A stretch of 11,060 bases of DNA, taken from the NCBI GenBank assembly GCA_027490555.1, contig JAIXXW010000144.1, positions 1 to 11,060 of the forward strand. Reading direction: 5' to 3'. Below are positions 1 through 6,302 of this stretch, piece by piece. Origin of the DNA: Comamonadaceae bacterium. GTDB lineage: Bacteria > Pseudomonadota > Gammaproteobacteria > Burkholderiales > Burkholderiaceae_C. The position numbers and the translations under genes were made by a program. The notes beneath the pieces are model-generated. The model saw only the letters and a list, made by a program, of their open reading frames with translations, did no database searches and was not told the DNA's origin. Each line of letters starts with the position of its first letter. Position 1 is the stretch's first letter.

Positions 1-117
1 GACATGCTCGACACCGCCAACACCTACGACGACAAGGTGGCGCTCATCCGCATGCTGGTGGCCGAAGACTCGGGTCGGGTTGCCAATGTGCTCAAGGGCA
101 TGATCAAAGCCACCTGA
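1..117 (+). CDS. fliF: FliF, flagellar MS-ring protein, C-terminal fragment
   Basis: This is the last 38 codons of a gene that enters from the left edge and ends in TGA at 115-117. FliF forms the membrane-embedded MS ring of the flagellar motor, and its cytoplasmic C-terminal tail binds the N-terminal domain of FliG. The visible tail contains YDDKVALIRMLVAED followed by SGRVANVLKGMI, which fits the short amphipathic helices at the end of FliF (a D/N-P/G-x-V-A-x-V-hydrophobic pattern). Assignment rests on this short tail plus position: fliG follows 19 bases later, the usual fliF-fliG order. The transmembrane and ring-building parts lie outside the window. The fragment is short, so identity comes mostly from context. 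Confidence 0.85.
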   Translation, partial: DMLDTANTYDDKVALIRMLVAEDSGRVANVLKGMIKAT

Positions 118-136
118 CGTTCTCAAGGACACTCCC

Positions 137-1261
137 ATGGCCACGAAAAAAGACACCGACAAAGACGCCAAAGGCAAAGACGCCAAAGACGGCAAAGACC
201 TCAAGGTGGTCGAATCGCCCCTGGGCGATGCACCCACCCTCATCACCGAAGAGCTGCAGACAGAGCTCGACAGCCTGTCGGGCGCCCAGCGGGCTGCGGT
301 GTTGATGCTCTTGTTGGGTGAGCAGCAGGCGGCAGAAATCATCCGCTTCCTGAACCCCAAAGAAGTGCAGATGTTGGGCGGCGCCATGGTGTCCGTGGCC
401 GATCTGTCGCAAGAAGCCGTCAACATTGTGATCGACGAGTTCGTGGTCATGCTGAAAAAGCAAACCAGCCTGGGCCTGGGCACCAGCGACTATGTCGAAA
501 AAGTGATGAAACGGGCTTTGGGCGACGACAAGGCCGCATCGGTGCTCAGCCGCATCATGCCGGGGCAGGGCAGCAAGGGCCTGGAAATCCTGAAATGGAT
601 GGACGCGCGCTCCATCGCCGAAATGATCCGGGGTGAACACCCCCAGGTGGTGGCCATCATTTTGTCGGTCCTGGAATTCACCGTGGCGGCCGATGTGATG
701 AACTTCCTGCCTGCCGAGTCCCGCCCTGAAATCATGCAGCGGATCGCCAGCCTGGAGACGGTTCAGCCCTCGGCCATGGAAGAGCTCGAGCAGATCATGA
801 TGAAGCAGTTTGCATCCAATTCATCGTCCAAGTCCTCCAGCTTTGGTGGCGTCAAAGCCGCCGCCAAGATCATGAACTCGGTGAAGGTCGAACTGGAATC
901 GTCCATCATGGCCGGTCTGTCCCAGATCGATCCCGACCTGATGCAAAAAATCCAGGACAACATGTTCACCTTTGAAAACCTGGTGGATGTGGACAACCGG
1001 GGTATCCAGGCCATCATGCGCACCGCCGAGCCCGACCTTTTGATGGTGGCCCTCAAAGGCGCTCCAGACTTTGTGAAAGACAAGTTCCTGGGCAACATGT
1101 CCGCTCGCGCACGGGTCATGTTCGTCGACGACATGGAGGCCAAAGGCCCCCTGCGCATCACCGAAGTCGAAGAAGCGCAAAAGAAAGTCATGCGCCTGGC
1201 ACGCAAGCTGTCGGACGCTGGCGAACTGGTGCTGGCCGGTGGTGGAGATGGTTTTGTCTGA
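137..1261 (+). CDS. fliG: FliG, flagellar motor switch / rotor protein
   Basis: FliG forms the rotor ring between the MS ring (FliF) and the C ring (FliM/FliN) and interacts with the stator to produce torque. The protein has 374 residues against roughly 330-340 for typical FliG. The excess is an N-terminal extension of about 46 residues, rich in Lys and Asp (TDKDAKGKDAKDGKD, residues 7-21). The FliF-binding domain starts near residue 47 (SLSGAQRAAVLML). The middle domain carries the EHPQ motif (167-170), and a Ser-rich linker follows (227-236). The C-terminal torque domain keeps the conserved charged residues: K307 in ALKG, the Arg residues of SARAR (322-326), D331-D332 and R340. The ATG at 137 has an AAGGA ribosome binding site at 125-129. 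The 3' end overlaps fliH. Confidence 0.97.
   Translation: MATKKDTDKDAKGKDAKDGKDLKVVESPLGDAPTLITEELQTELDSLSGAQRAAVLMLLLGEQQAAEIIRFLNPKEVQMLGGAMVSVADLSQEAVNIVIDEFVVMLKKQTSLGLGTSDYVEKVMKRALGDDKAASVLSRIMPGQGSKGLEILKWMDARSIAEMIRGEHPQVVAIILSVLEFTVAADVMNFLPAESRPEIMQRIASLETVQPSAMEELEQIMMKQFASNSSSKSSSFGGVKAAAKIMNSVKVELESSIMAGLSQIDPDLMQKIQDNMFTFENLVDVDNRGIQAIMRTAEPDLLMVALKGAPDFVKDKFLGNMSARARVMFVDDMEAKGPLRITEVEEAQKKVMRLARKLSDAGELVLAGGGDGFV
1244..1247 (+). promoter_or_regulatory. Possible fliH ribosome binding site inside fliG
   Basis: GGAG lies within the last codons of fliG. It directly abuts ATG 1248, which is too close for normal initiation, but is six bases from TTG 1254. This makes TTG 1254 a serious alternative start for fliH. 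No better Shine-Dalgarno-like sequence was seen for the other candidates. Confidence 0.4.
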
Positions 1262-2165
1262 CGCTGCCACGCCAGACCGTGCATGGTCTACCGATGCCTT
1301 GCTGACCCAGTTGGGCCCTGCGCCCGCCTTTGCCAGAACCTCCTGGGATGCCGTCAAGCGGCGCTCATTTGGGGCCTGGCAGCCCGCATCCCTCACACCA
1401 GCCCCGTCCGATCCCGGCCAAGACGACCGCCCCGAAAACCTTGCGCCTGTGGCCGAGGAAGAGCCAGCGCCCGCGCCCGAGGTCGACCCGCACAACGCCG
1501 ACACCCCGTCCACCGCCATCTCAGAGGCGGCCTTGACCCAACTGCGAGAGCAGGCCTTTCAGGAAGGGCTGCTCCAGGGCCGTGCCCAGCACCAGGCTGA
1601 AGTTGCGGCTGTCCTGTCCCAGGAGCGTGAATTGATCCGTCAGCTGGGGCTGGAGCTCAAGAGCATCAGCCAGGACCCCCAGCGCTTTTTTGAGCCCCTC
1701 AAACGCTTGTCCCTGCACCTGGCCGAACAACTGGTGCGTGCCGAATTGAAGCTCTCAGGCCAGGCCATCCATGGCCTGGTTCAGTCCTGCATTCAGCAAC
1801 TCGATCACCCCACCCCTCCGGTTCAGGTGAGCCTGCATCCACACGACCTCCAGCGCCTGCAAGCCATGGGTGAAGCGGTCACGGCCCATATGCAGCTGGA
1901 GCCAGACCCCCAGCTGCGGCCTGGCAGCGTGCGCGTGCGGGTGCAAGACAGTGTGGTGCAGGACCTGATCGAGAACCGGCTGGAGCCCCTGGTGCGGCGG
2001 CTCTTGCCCGACCCCGAAGCCTGGATGCAGAACTCCAGCCTGGTGCAAGACCGTGCAGAACCTTTGCCCGATACCACGCCCAAAAGGGACTGGAATCGCC
2101 CGGTGATCGATGTCCAGGACACCGAAGTGAAACCCTCACCCAGCGATGACGATGGGACCGCATGA
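1248..2165 (+). CDS. fliH: FliH, negative regulator of the flagellar export ATPase
   Basis: FliH dimers bind FliI, restrain its ATPase activity and help dock it at the export gate. From ATG 1248 the protein has 305 residues. The N-terminal third is Pro/Ala/acidic and low in complexity. A GxxxG-type segment follows (FQEGLLQGRAQ, about residues 105-115), a hallmark of FliH/YscL helices. The C-terminal part has the family pattern of VSLHPHDL, then DPQLRPGSVRV, then ENRLEPLVRRL. The start is uncertain: GTG 1239 would add three residues, and TTG 1254 is better spaced from the GGAG at 1244-1247. All three overlap the end of fliG, and the stop overlaps the fliI start as ATGA. This points to translational coupling along fliG-H-I. 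FliH is poorly conserved, so context supports the call. Confidence 0.92.
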   Translation: MVLSDAATPDRAWSTDALLTQLGPAPAFARTSWDAVKRRSFGAWQPASLTPAPSDPGQDDRPENLAPVAEEEPAPAPEVDPHNADTPSTAISEAALTQLREQAFQEGLLQGRAQHQAEVAAVLSQERELIRQLGLELKSISQDPQRFFEPLKRLSLHLAEQLVRAELKLSGQAIHGLVQSCIQQLDHPTPPVQVSLHPHDLQRLQAMGEAVTAHMQLEPDPQLRPGSVRVRVQDSVVQDLIENRLEPLVRRLLPDPEAWMQNSSLVQDRAEPLPDTTPKRDWNRPVIDVQDTEVKPSPSDDDGTA

Positions 2166-3481
2166 ACTTTGAAGACCAGGTCAATCAGCTGATCGGCGAC
2201 TTGCATGCGCCGCAGCCGCAGCGCAACGGCACGCTGGTGCGGCTGGTGGGCATGCGGCTGGAAACCCGTGGCCTGATGGCCCCCTTGGGTGCTTGCTGTG
2301 AGATCGTGGGCCAAATGGGCCACCGGGTCGAGGCCGAGGTGGTGGGCTTCAACGATGAAACGCTGTTTTTATTGCCCTTCACCGAGCCGCAAGGCATTGG
2401 CCCGGGTGCGCGCGTGCGGGTCTTGAGCCATGCCTCGCAAGTGGCCTTGGGGCCCGACATGCTGGGCCGCATCCTGGACGGGCGCGGCCAACCGCTCGAT
2501 GGCAAGCCCGCCCCCGAGTGCCGCGATGTCCTGAGCCTGCAAGGGCGCCCGATCAACCCGATGGAGCGTGGCCCGATCCGGGAAGTGCTGGATGTGGGCG
2601 TCAAGGCCATCAATGGCATGCTGACCATCGGCAGGGGCCAACGCCTGGGGCTGATTGCCGGCTCTGGCGTGGGCAAAAGTGTGTTGCTGGGCATGATGAC
2701 CCGGTTCACCGAAGCCGACGTGGTGGTGATTGGCCTGATTGGCGAACGCGGTCGCGAGGTGCAGGCTTTCATCGAAGAGTCCCTGGGCCCCGAAGGCCTG
2801 GCCAAATCGGTGCTGGTGGCCGCACCGGCCAATGAGTCGCCGGTGCTGCGCCTCAAAGCCACGCACATGACGCATGTGATCGCCGAGTACTTCCGGGACC
2901 AGGGCAAAAACGTGCTGATGCTGGTCGACAGCCTGACCCGGGTGGCACACGCCCAGCGCGAAATCGGCCTGGCCGTGGGCGAACCCCCGACCGCCAAGGG
3001 CTACCCACCCTCGGTGTTTGCCCTGCTGCCCAATTTGATCGAGCGCGCAGGTGTCGGTCGCCACGGTATCGGCTCCATCACCGCCATTTACACCGTGCTG
3101 GCCGAAGGGGACGACGCCAACGACCCGATTGTGGACATTGCCCGTGCTTCCCTCGACGGCCAGGTGATGCTGTCGCGCAAATTGGCCGACGCGGCACACT
3201 ACCCGGCGATCGACCTGAACGGCTCGGTCTCGCGGGTGATGCAAAACCTGATTTCACCGGAAGACCAGAAACTGGCCAACCGCTTCAGGCGTTTGTGGTC
3301 GCTGTACCAACAAAACCAGGACCTGATCCAGGTGGGCGCCTACGAGGCGGGCAGCAACCCCGATCTGGACCAGGCCATCCGCCTGCGCACAGCGATGGAA
3401 CATTTTTTACAGCAAGACATGCACACCAGCCGGGATGCCGAATCCACGCGCAGCGAAGTGCAGGCCTTGATGCAGTTGTGA
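2162..3481 (+). CDS. fliI: FliI, flagellum-specific type III export ATPase
   Basis: FliI is the cytoplasmic hexameric ATPase of the flagellar type III export apparatus. It is related to F1-ATPase beta subunits and works with FliH and FliJ to unfold and deliver export substrates. The protein has 439 residues, a normal length. The N-terminal beta-barrel-like part contains GMRLETRG. The Walker A loop is GSGVGKS (167-173), GERGREV (194-200) carries the conserved catalytic-Glu region, and Walker B is VLMLVDSLTR (251-260, Asp256). The segments AVGEPPTAKGYPPSVF and SGSITAIYTV-like GSITAIYTVLAEGDD are diagnostic of the FliI/SctN family. The ATG overlaps the fliH stop by four bases (ATGA), implying coupled translation. 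The gene ends in TGA at 3479-3481, 20 bases before fliJ. Confidence 0.98.
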   Translation: MNFEDQVNQLIGDLHAPQPQRNGTLVRLVGMRLETRGLMAPLGACCEIVGQMGHRVEAEVVGFNDETLFLLPFTEPQGIGPGARVRVLSHASQVALGPDMLGRILDGRGQPLDGKPAPECRDVLSLQGRPINPMERGPIREVLDVGVKAINGMLTIGRGQRLGLIAGSGVGKSVLLGMMTRFTEADVVVIGLIGERGREVQAFIEESLGPEGLAKSVLVAAPANESPVLRLKATHMTHVIAEYFRDQGKNVLMLVDSLTRVAHAQREIGLAVGEPPTAKGYPPSVFALLPNLIERAGVGRHGIGSITAIYTVLAEGDDANDPIVDIARASLDGQVMLSRKLADAAHYPAIDLNGSVSRVMQNLISPEDQKLANRFRRLWSLYQQNQDLIQVGAYEAGSNPDLDQAIRLRTAMEHFLQQDMHTSRDAESTRSEVQALMQL

Positions 3482-3501
3482 CACCTTGACGGAGCACCCC
3501 C

Positions 3502-3951
3502 ATGCGACAAGCCCGTAAATGCTGGCCCGTGCTGGTGAAAAAAGCCCAGGATGCGGTCAATGACGCCCAAGCCGAAATCGCGCAAGCCTTGGCGCGCGTG
3601 GACCAACTGCAGGCCAGCCACGACAGGCTGTGCAAGCTCTACGACGAGTACCGCCTGAAGGAACAAAGCGCCGATCTGACCTTGATGGGCATGCAAGCGA
3701 GCATGAACCAGCGCCAATTCATGGCGCAGCTTTTGAACCTTCAGCAGCGCGTGGTCCTGGACCTGAGCCGGGCCCGCGACCACGTGGCCGCGGTCAGAAA
3801 AAAGCGTTCAATGGCAGAGATCGAATTGCACAAAATGAAGTCCATGGAAGAGCAGGACGCCAAGGACGTGGCCCTGGACATGCAGCGCCAGGAACAAAAG
3901 CTGATGGACGAATTGGGCGTGCGGCAATTCAACCTGGGGCTGCAGCGCTAG
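3502..3951 (+). CDS. fliJ: FliJ, flagellar export chaperone / ATPase stalk protein
   Basis: FliJ is a small coiled-coil protein that inserts into the FliI hexamer like the gamma subunit of F1-ATPase and also handles export chaperones. The 149-residue product matches the usual length of about 145-150. It is almost entirely predicted helix, rich in Ala, Gln, Lys, Arg and Glu, with heptad-like spacing through roughly residues 10-140. The family-like end DELGVRQFN is present. The ATG at 3502 has GGAG at 3491-3494 with seven-base spacing. It directly follows fliI, as in most fliGHIJ operons. FliJ diverges quickly, so size, coiled-coil character and position carry the call. No fliK follows on this strand. 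Confidence 0.93.
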   Translation: MRQARKCWPVLVKKAQDAVNDAQAEIAQALARVDQLQASHDRLCKLYDEYRLKEQSADLTLMGMQASMNQRQFMAQLLNLQQRVVLDLSRARDHVAAVRKKRSMAEIELHKMKSMEEQDAKDVALDMQRQEQKLMDELGVRQFNLGLQR

Positions 3952-4011
3952 GGGCTGGCTTCAAAGGGTTTTCTCGGGTAAGTCCCGGCGAAAATCCCCC
4001 CTCAAATGTCC

Positions 4012-4017
4012 CATAAT
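4012..4017 (+). promoter_or_regulatory. Weak candidate -10 element upstream of the transporter cassette
   Basis: CATAAT differs from the sigma-70 consensus TATAAT at one base and lies about 66 bases before the binding-protein ATG. The expected -35 position (about 3989-3994) reads CGAAAA, a poor match, so the promoter is speculative. It is listed because no promoter can fit between the terminator-like hairpin (4034-4062) and the gene, so transcription must enter from this side or from the flagellar operon. Confidence 0.2.
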
Positions 4018-4033
4018 GAAATGGAAAGCTGTA

Positions 4034-4062
4034 GGGCAAAGTCCTGTTTGCCTGATTTTTTT
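4034..4062 (+). terminator. Intrinsic-terminator-like hairpin in the binding-protein leader
   Basis: GGCAAA (4035-4040) pairs with TTTGCC (4047-4052) around a six-base loop, with a possible G-U pair at 4034/4053. Seven consecutive T residues follow at 4056-4062. This has the shape of a Rho-independent terminator, although the stem is short and only half GC. It may end the fliF-J transcript. It ends only 20 bases before the binding-protein ATG, so it may instead act as an attenuator in that gene's leader. Confidence 0.55.
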
Positions 4063-4072
4063 CCTATTCAAT

Positions 4073-4077
4073 GGAGA
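4073..4077 (+). promoter_or_regulatory. Ribosome binding site that sets the binding-protein start
   Basis: GGAGA lies six bases before ATG 4083. It overlaps the upstream in-frame ATG 4071, which has no good site of its own. This supports 4083 as the true start and gives a signal peptide of normal length. Confidence 0.75.
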
Positions 4078-4082
4078 CACCC

Positions 4083-5276
4083 ATGAGCCACCCCTCCTCA
4101 CGCCGCCAGGTTCTGGCCCAAGGCGCCGCCTTGCTGGGCGCCACATCGTCGGGCCTGCTGGTGCCGCAAACCGCGCTGGCCCAAGGCGCCAAGATCCGTG
4201 TGGGCCTGATGCTGCCCTACACCGGCACCTTCGCCCAGTTGGGTGTGGCCATTGAAAACGGTGTGCGCATGGCCATCAACGAGCAAGGTGGCAAGCTCGG
4301 CGGCCGCGAGATCGAGTGGTTCAAGGTGGACGACGAATCTGAACCCGCCAAGGCCATTGAAAACGCCAACAAACTGGTACAGCGCGACAAGGTCGATGTG
4401 CTGATCGGCACTGTGCACTCGGGCGTGCAGATGGGCATCCACCGCGTGGCCCGCGAAAGCGGCGTGATCAACCTGATCCCCAACGCCGGCGTGCACATGG
4501 CCACCCGCGCCCAATGCGCCCCCAACGTGTTCCGCACCAGCTTCTCCAACAGCCAGCCCACCATGGCGCTGGGCGAGGTGATGGTCAAACGCGGTCACAA
4601 AAAAGCCGTCTGGATCACCTGGAAGTACGCCGCCGGCGACGAGGCTTTTGAAGGTTTCCGCGACAGCTACACCAAGGCCGGTGGCACCATCATCAAGGAA
4701 CTGGGCTTGCCCTTCCCCAACGTCGAGTTCCAAGCCCTGCTGACCGAAATCGCCGCGCTCAAACCCGACGCGGTGGCCTGCTTCTTTGCGGGTGGCGGCG
4801 CGGCCAAGTTCCTGCGCGACTACGCGGCCGCTGGCCTCAAGGGCAAGATCCCCCTGTACGGCTCGGGCTTCCTGACCGAAGGCGTGCTGGACGCTGCCGG
4901 CCCTGCGGCCGACGGCGTGCTGACCACCTTGCACTACGGTGACGGCATCGAGACCAAGCGCAACAACACCTTCCGCCTGAACTACGCCAAGACCTTCAAG
5001 CTGCAGCCCGACGTTTACGCCGTACAAGGCTATGACACCGGCTTGCTGCTGGTGCAAGGGGCCAACGCGGTCAAGGGCGATGTGAGCCAGAAGGCCGCCA
5101 TGATCAAGGCCATGCAAGCGGCCGTGATCGACAGCCCACGCGGCAAATGGACCATGAGCAAGTCACACAACCCGGTGCAGGACATCTACCTGCGCGAAGT
5201 CTCCAACAAGGAGAACAAGGTGATCGGCATCGCTGCCAAGGCGCTGGCAGATTCCGGCGCAGGCTGCCGCATGTAA
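4083..5276 (+). CDS. Periplasmic substrate-binding protein of a branched-chain-amino-acid-type (HAAT) ABC importer
   Basis: This protein captures the substrate in the periplasm and delivers it to the permeases encoded downstream. It has 397 residues from ATG 4083; ATG 4071 would add four, but the GGAGA at 4073-4077 supports 4083. A twin-arginine-type signal peptide is visible: SRRQVLA (RR at 7-8), a hydrophobic stretch, and a likely cleavage after ALA near residue 33. The mature part is a type I periplasmic binding fold of the LivK/Peripla_BP_6 family: IRVGLMLPYTGTFAQLG, then AIENGVRMAINEQGG, VDVLIGTVHSGV and YAVQGYDTGLLL. The ligand cannot be read from sequence. Members of this family bind amino acids, amides, urea or aromatic acids, and the PcaR-like regulator nearby makes an aromatic acid one reasonable guess. 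It is followed by its own terminator-like element. Confidence 0.93.
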   Translation: MSHPSSRRQVLAQGAALLGATSSGLLVPQTALAQGAKIRVGLMLPYTGTFAQLGVAIENGVRMAINEQGGKLGGREIEWFKVDDESEPAKAIENANKLVQRDKVDVLIGTVHSGVQMGIHRVARESGVINLIPNAGVHMATRAQCAPNVFRTSFSNSQPTMALGEVMVKRGHKKAVWITWKYAAGDEAFEGFRDSYTKAGGTIIKELGLPFPNVEFQALLTEIAALKPDAVACFFAGGGAAKFLRDYAAAGLKGKIPLYGSGFLTEGVLDAAGPAADGVLTTLHYGDGIETKRNNTFRLNYAKTFKLQPDVYAVQGYDTGLLLVQGANAVKGDVSQKAAMIKAMQAAVIDSPRGKWTMSKSHNPVQDIYLREVSNKENKVIGIAAKALADSGAGCRM

Positions 5277-5292
5277 ACTGCGGGCGCTGGCG

Positions 5293-5310
5293 CGTGGGGC
5301 TGGCCCCACG
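5293..5310 (+). repeat. Strong GC-rich hairpin after the binding-protein gene
   Basis: CGTGGGGC (5293-5300) and GCCCCACG (5303-5310) form a perfect 8-base inverted repeat; in RNA this would fold with a CTGG loop. It starts 17 bases after the stop codon and lacks a T tract. A likely role is protecting the 3' end of the binding-protein mRNA, as known for binding-protein genes of other ABC operons, but that is inference. Confidence 0.6.
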
Positions 5311-5335
5311 GCCATCCGCCTGACATCCCAGCCAC

Positions 5336-5359
5336 GGCGGATTTCGGTCCGCCTTTTTT
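5336..5359 (+). terminator. Rho-independent terminator between binding protein and permease
   Basis: GGCGGA (5336-5341) pairs perfectly with TCCGCC (5348-5353) around a six-base loop, followed by six T residues (5354-5359). The position, 60 bases after the binding-protein stop and 64 before the permease start, suggests partial termination, so that the binding protein is made in excess over the membrane parts. No clear promoter was seen between it and the permease gene, so readthrough is expected. Confidence 0.75.
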
Positions 5360-5422
5360 CATGGCCCAGGGCTTGCCGTCTTCGGGCTTTGGCCCCCTCC
5401 TCCATTCCCACTGCGATCCCCG

Positions 5423-6286
5423 ATGGACTTTGTGAATTTTCTGATCCAGCTGCTCAACAGCGTCCAGTACGGGCTGCTGCTGTTCATGCTGGCGGCGGGC
5501 CTGACGCTGATTTTTGGCATCATGGGCGTGGTCAACCTGGCCCACGGCAGCTTTTACATGCTGGGCGCATACCTGGCCTGGTCGCTGGCGGCGCAGCTGG
5601 GCAGTTTCACCCTGGCCATCCTGGTGGGCACGGCCCTGTCGGTGGTGTTCGGCCTGCTTATTGAGCGGCTGCTGTTTCGCCACTTCTACCACCGTGACCA
5701 CCTGGACCAGGTGCTGCTCACCTTCGGTTTGATTTACGTCTTTGAAGAGCTGCGCTCCATGATCTGGGGCGACGACGTGCACGGTCTGCCGGTGCCCGAG
5801 GTGCTGGCGGCCTCCATCCCCCTGACCGAAAACCTCTCCTACCCGGTGTACCGCCTGTTCATGTCGGGCGTGTGCCTGGTGCTGGCCTTGGGGCTGTACC
5901 TGCTGATCTCCAAAACCCGCCTGGGCATGAAGATCCGCGCGGGCGCTTTCAACCGCGAAATGACCGAGTCGCTGGGCGTCAACATCCAGCTCATCCACTC
6001 GGTGGTGTTCGCCCTGGGCATCGGCCTGGCCTCGATCGCGGGCATGATCGCCGCCCCCGTCTCCAGCGTCTACCCCAATATGGGCTCTCAGGTCTTGATC
6101 ATGTGCTTTGTGGTGGTGGTCATCGGCGGCATCGGCTCGGTGCGCGGCGCCCTGATCGCGGCCCTGCTGGTGGGCCTGGTGGACACCTTTGGCAAGGTCT
6201 TGCTGCCCCAGGCCTCGGGCATGCTGGTGTATGTGCTGATGGCGGCGGTGCTGCTGTACAAGCCCGAAGGCCTGTTCAAGCAATGA
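5423..6286 (+). CDS. livH: HAAT-type ABC transporter permease, LivH-like
   Basis: This is one of two inner-membrane subunits forming the translocation channel. The 287-residue protein is strongly hydrophobic, with about eight likely membrane segments (for example around 13-33, 64-82, 146-163, 192-212, 223-255 and 265-279). LivH hallmarks are FGIMGVVNLAHGSFYMLGAYLA (31-52) and GGIGSVRGALIAALLVG (235-251). The loop near GAFNREMTESLGVN (174-187) is the expected ATPase-coupling loop. The ATG at 5423 gives the usual family N terminus, but no clear Shine-Dalgarno sequence precedes it, which is odd next to its well-marked neighbours. It follows a terminator and begins the tight permease-ATPase cluster. 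The symbol is a family label; the substrate is not established. Confidence 0.93.
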   Translation: MDFVNFLIQLLNSVQYGLLLFMLAAGLTLIFGIMGVVNLAHGSFYMLGAYLAWSLAAQLGSFTLAILVGTALSVVFGLLIERLLFRHFYHRDHLDQVLLTFGLIYVFEELRSMIWGDDVHGLPVPEVLAASIPLTENLSYPVYRLFMSGVCLVLALGLYLLISKTRLGMKIRAGAFNREMTESLGVNIQLIHSVVFALGIGLASIAGMIAAPVSSVYPNMGSQVLIMCFVVVVIGGIGSVRGALIAALLVGLVDTFGKVLLPQASGMLVYVLMAAVLLYKPEGLFKQ

Positions 6287-6302
6287 CGATGAGGACATCC
6301 CC

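Noticed and set aside
3961..3990. CGGG/CCCG mini-hairpin after fliJ as the fliJ terminator
   Set aside because: The stem is only four base pairs with no T tract; the hairpin at 4034-4062 is a better candidate.
4098..5117. Long open frame on the minus strand opposite the binding-protein gene
   Set aside because: The translation is rich in His, Gln, Gly and Ala with no recognisable domain, as expected for the antisense of a GC-biased gene; the + strand gene is unmistakable.
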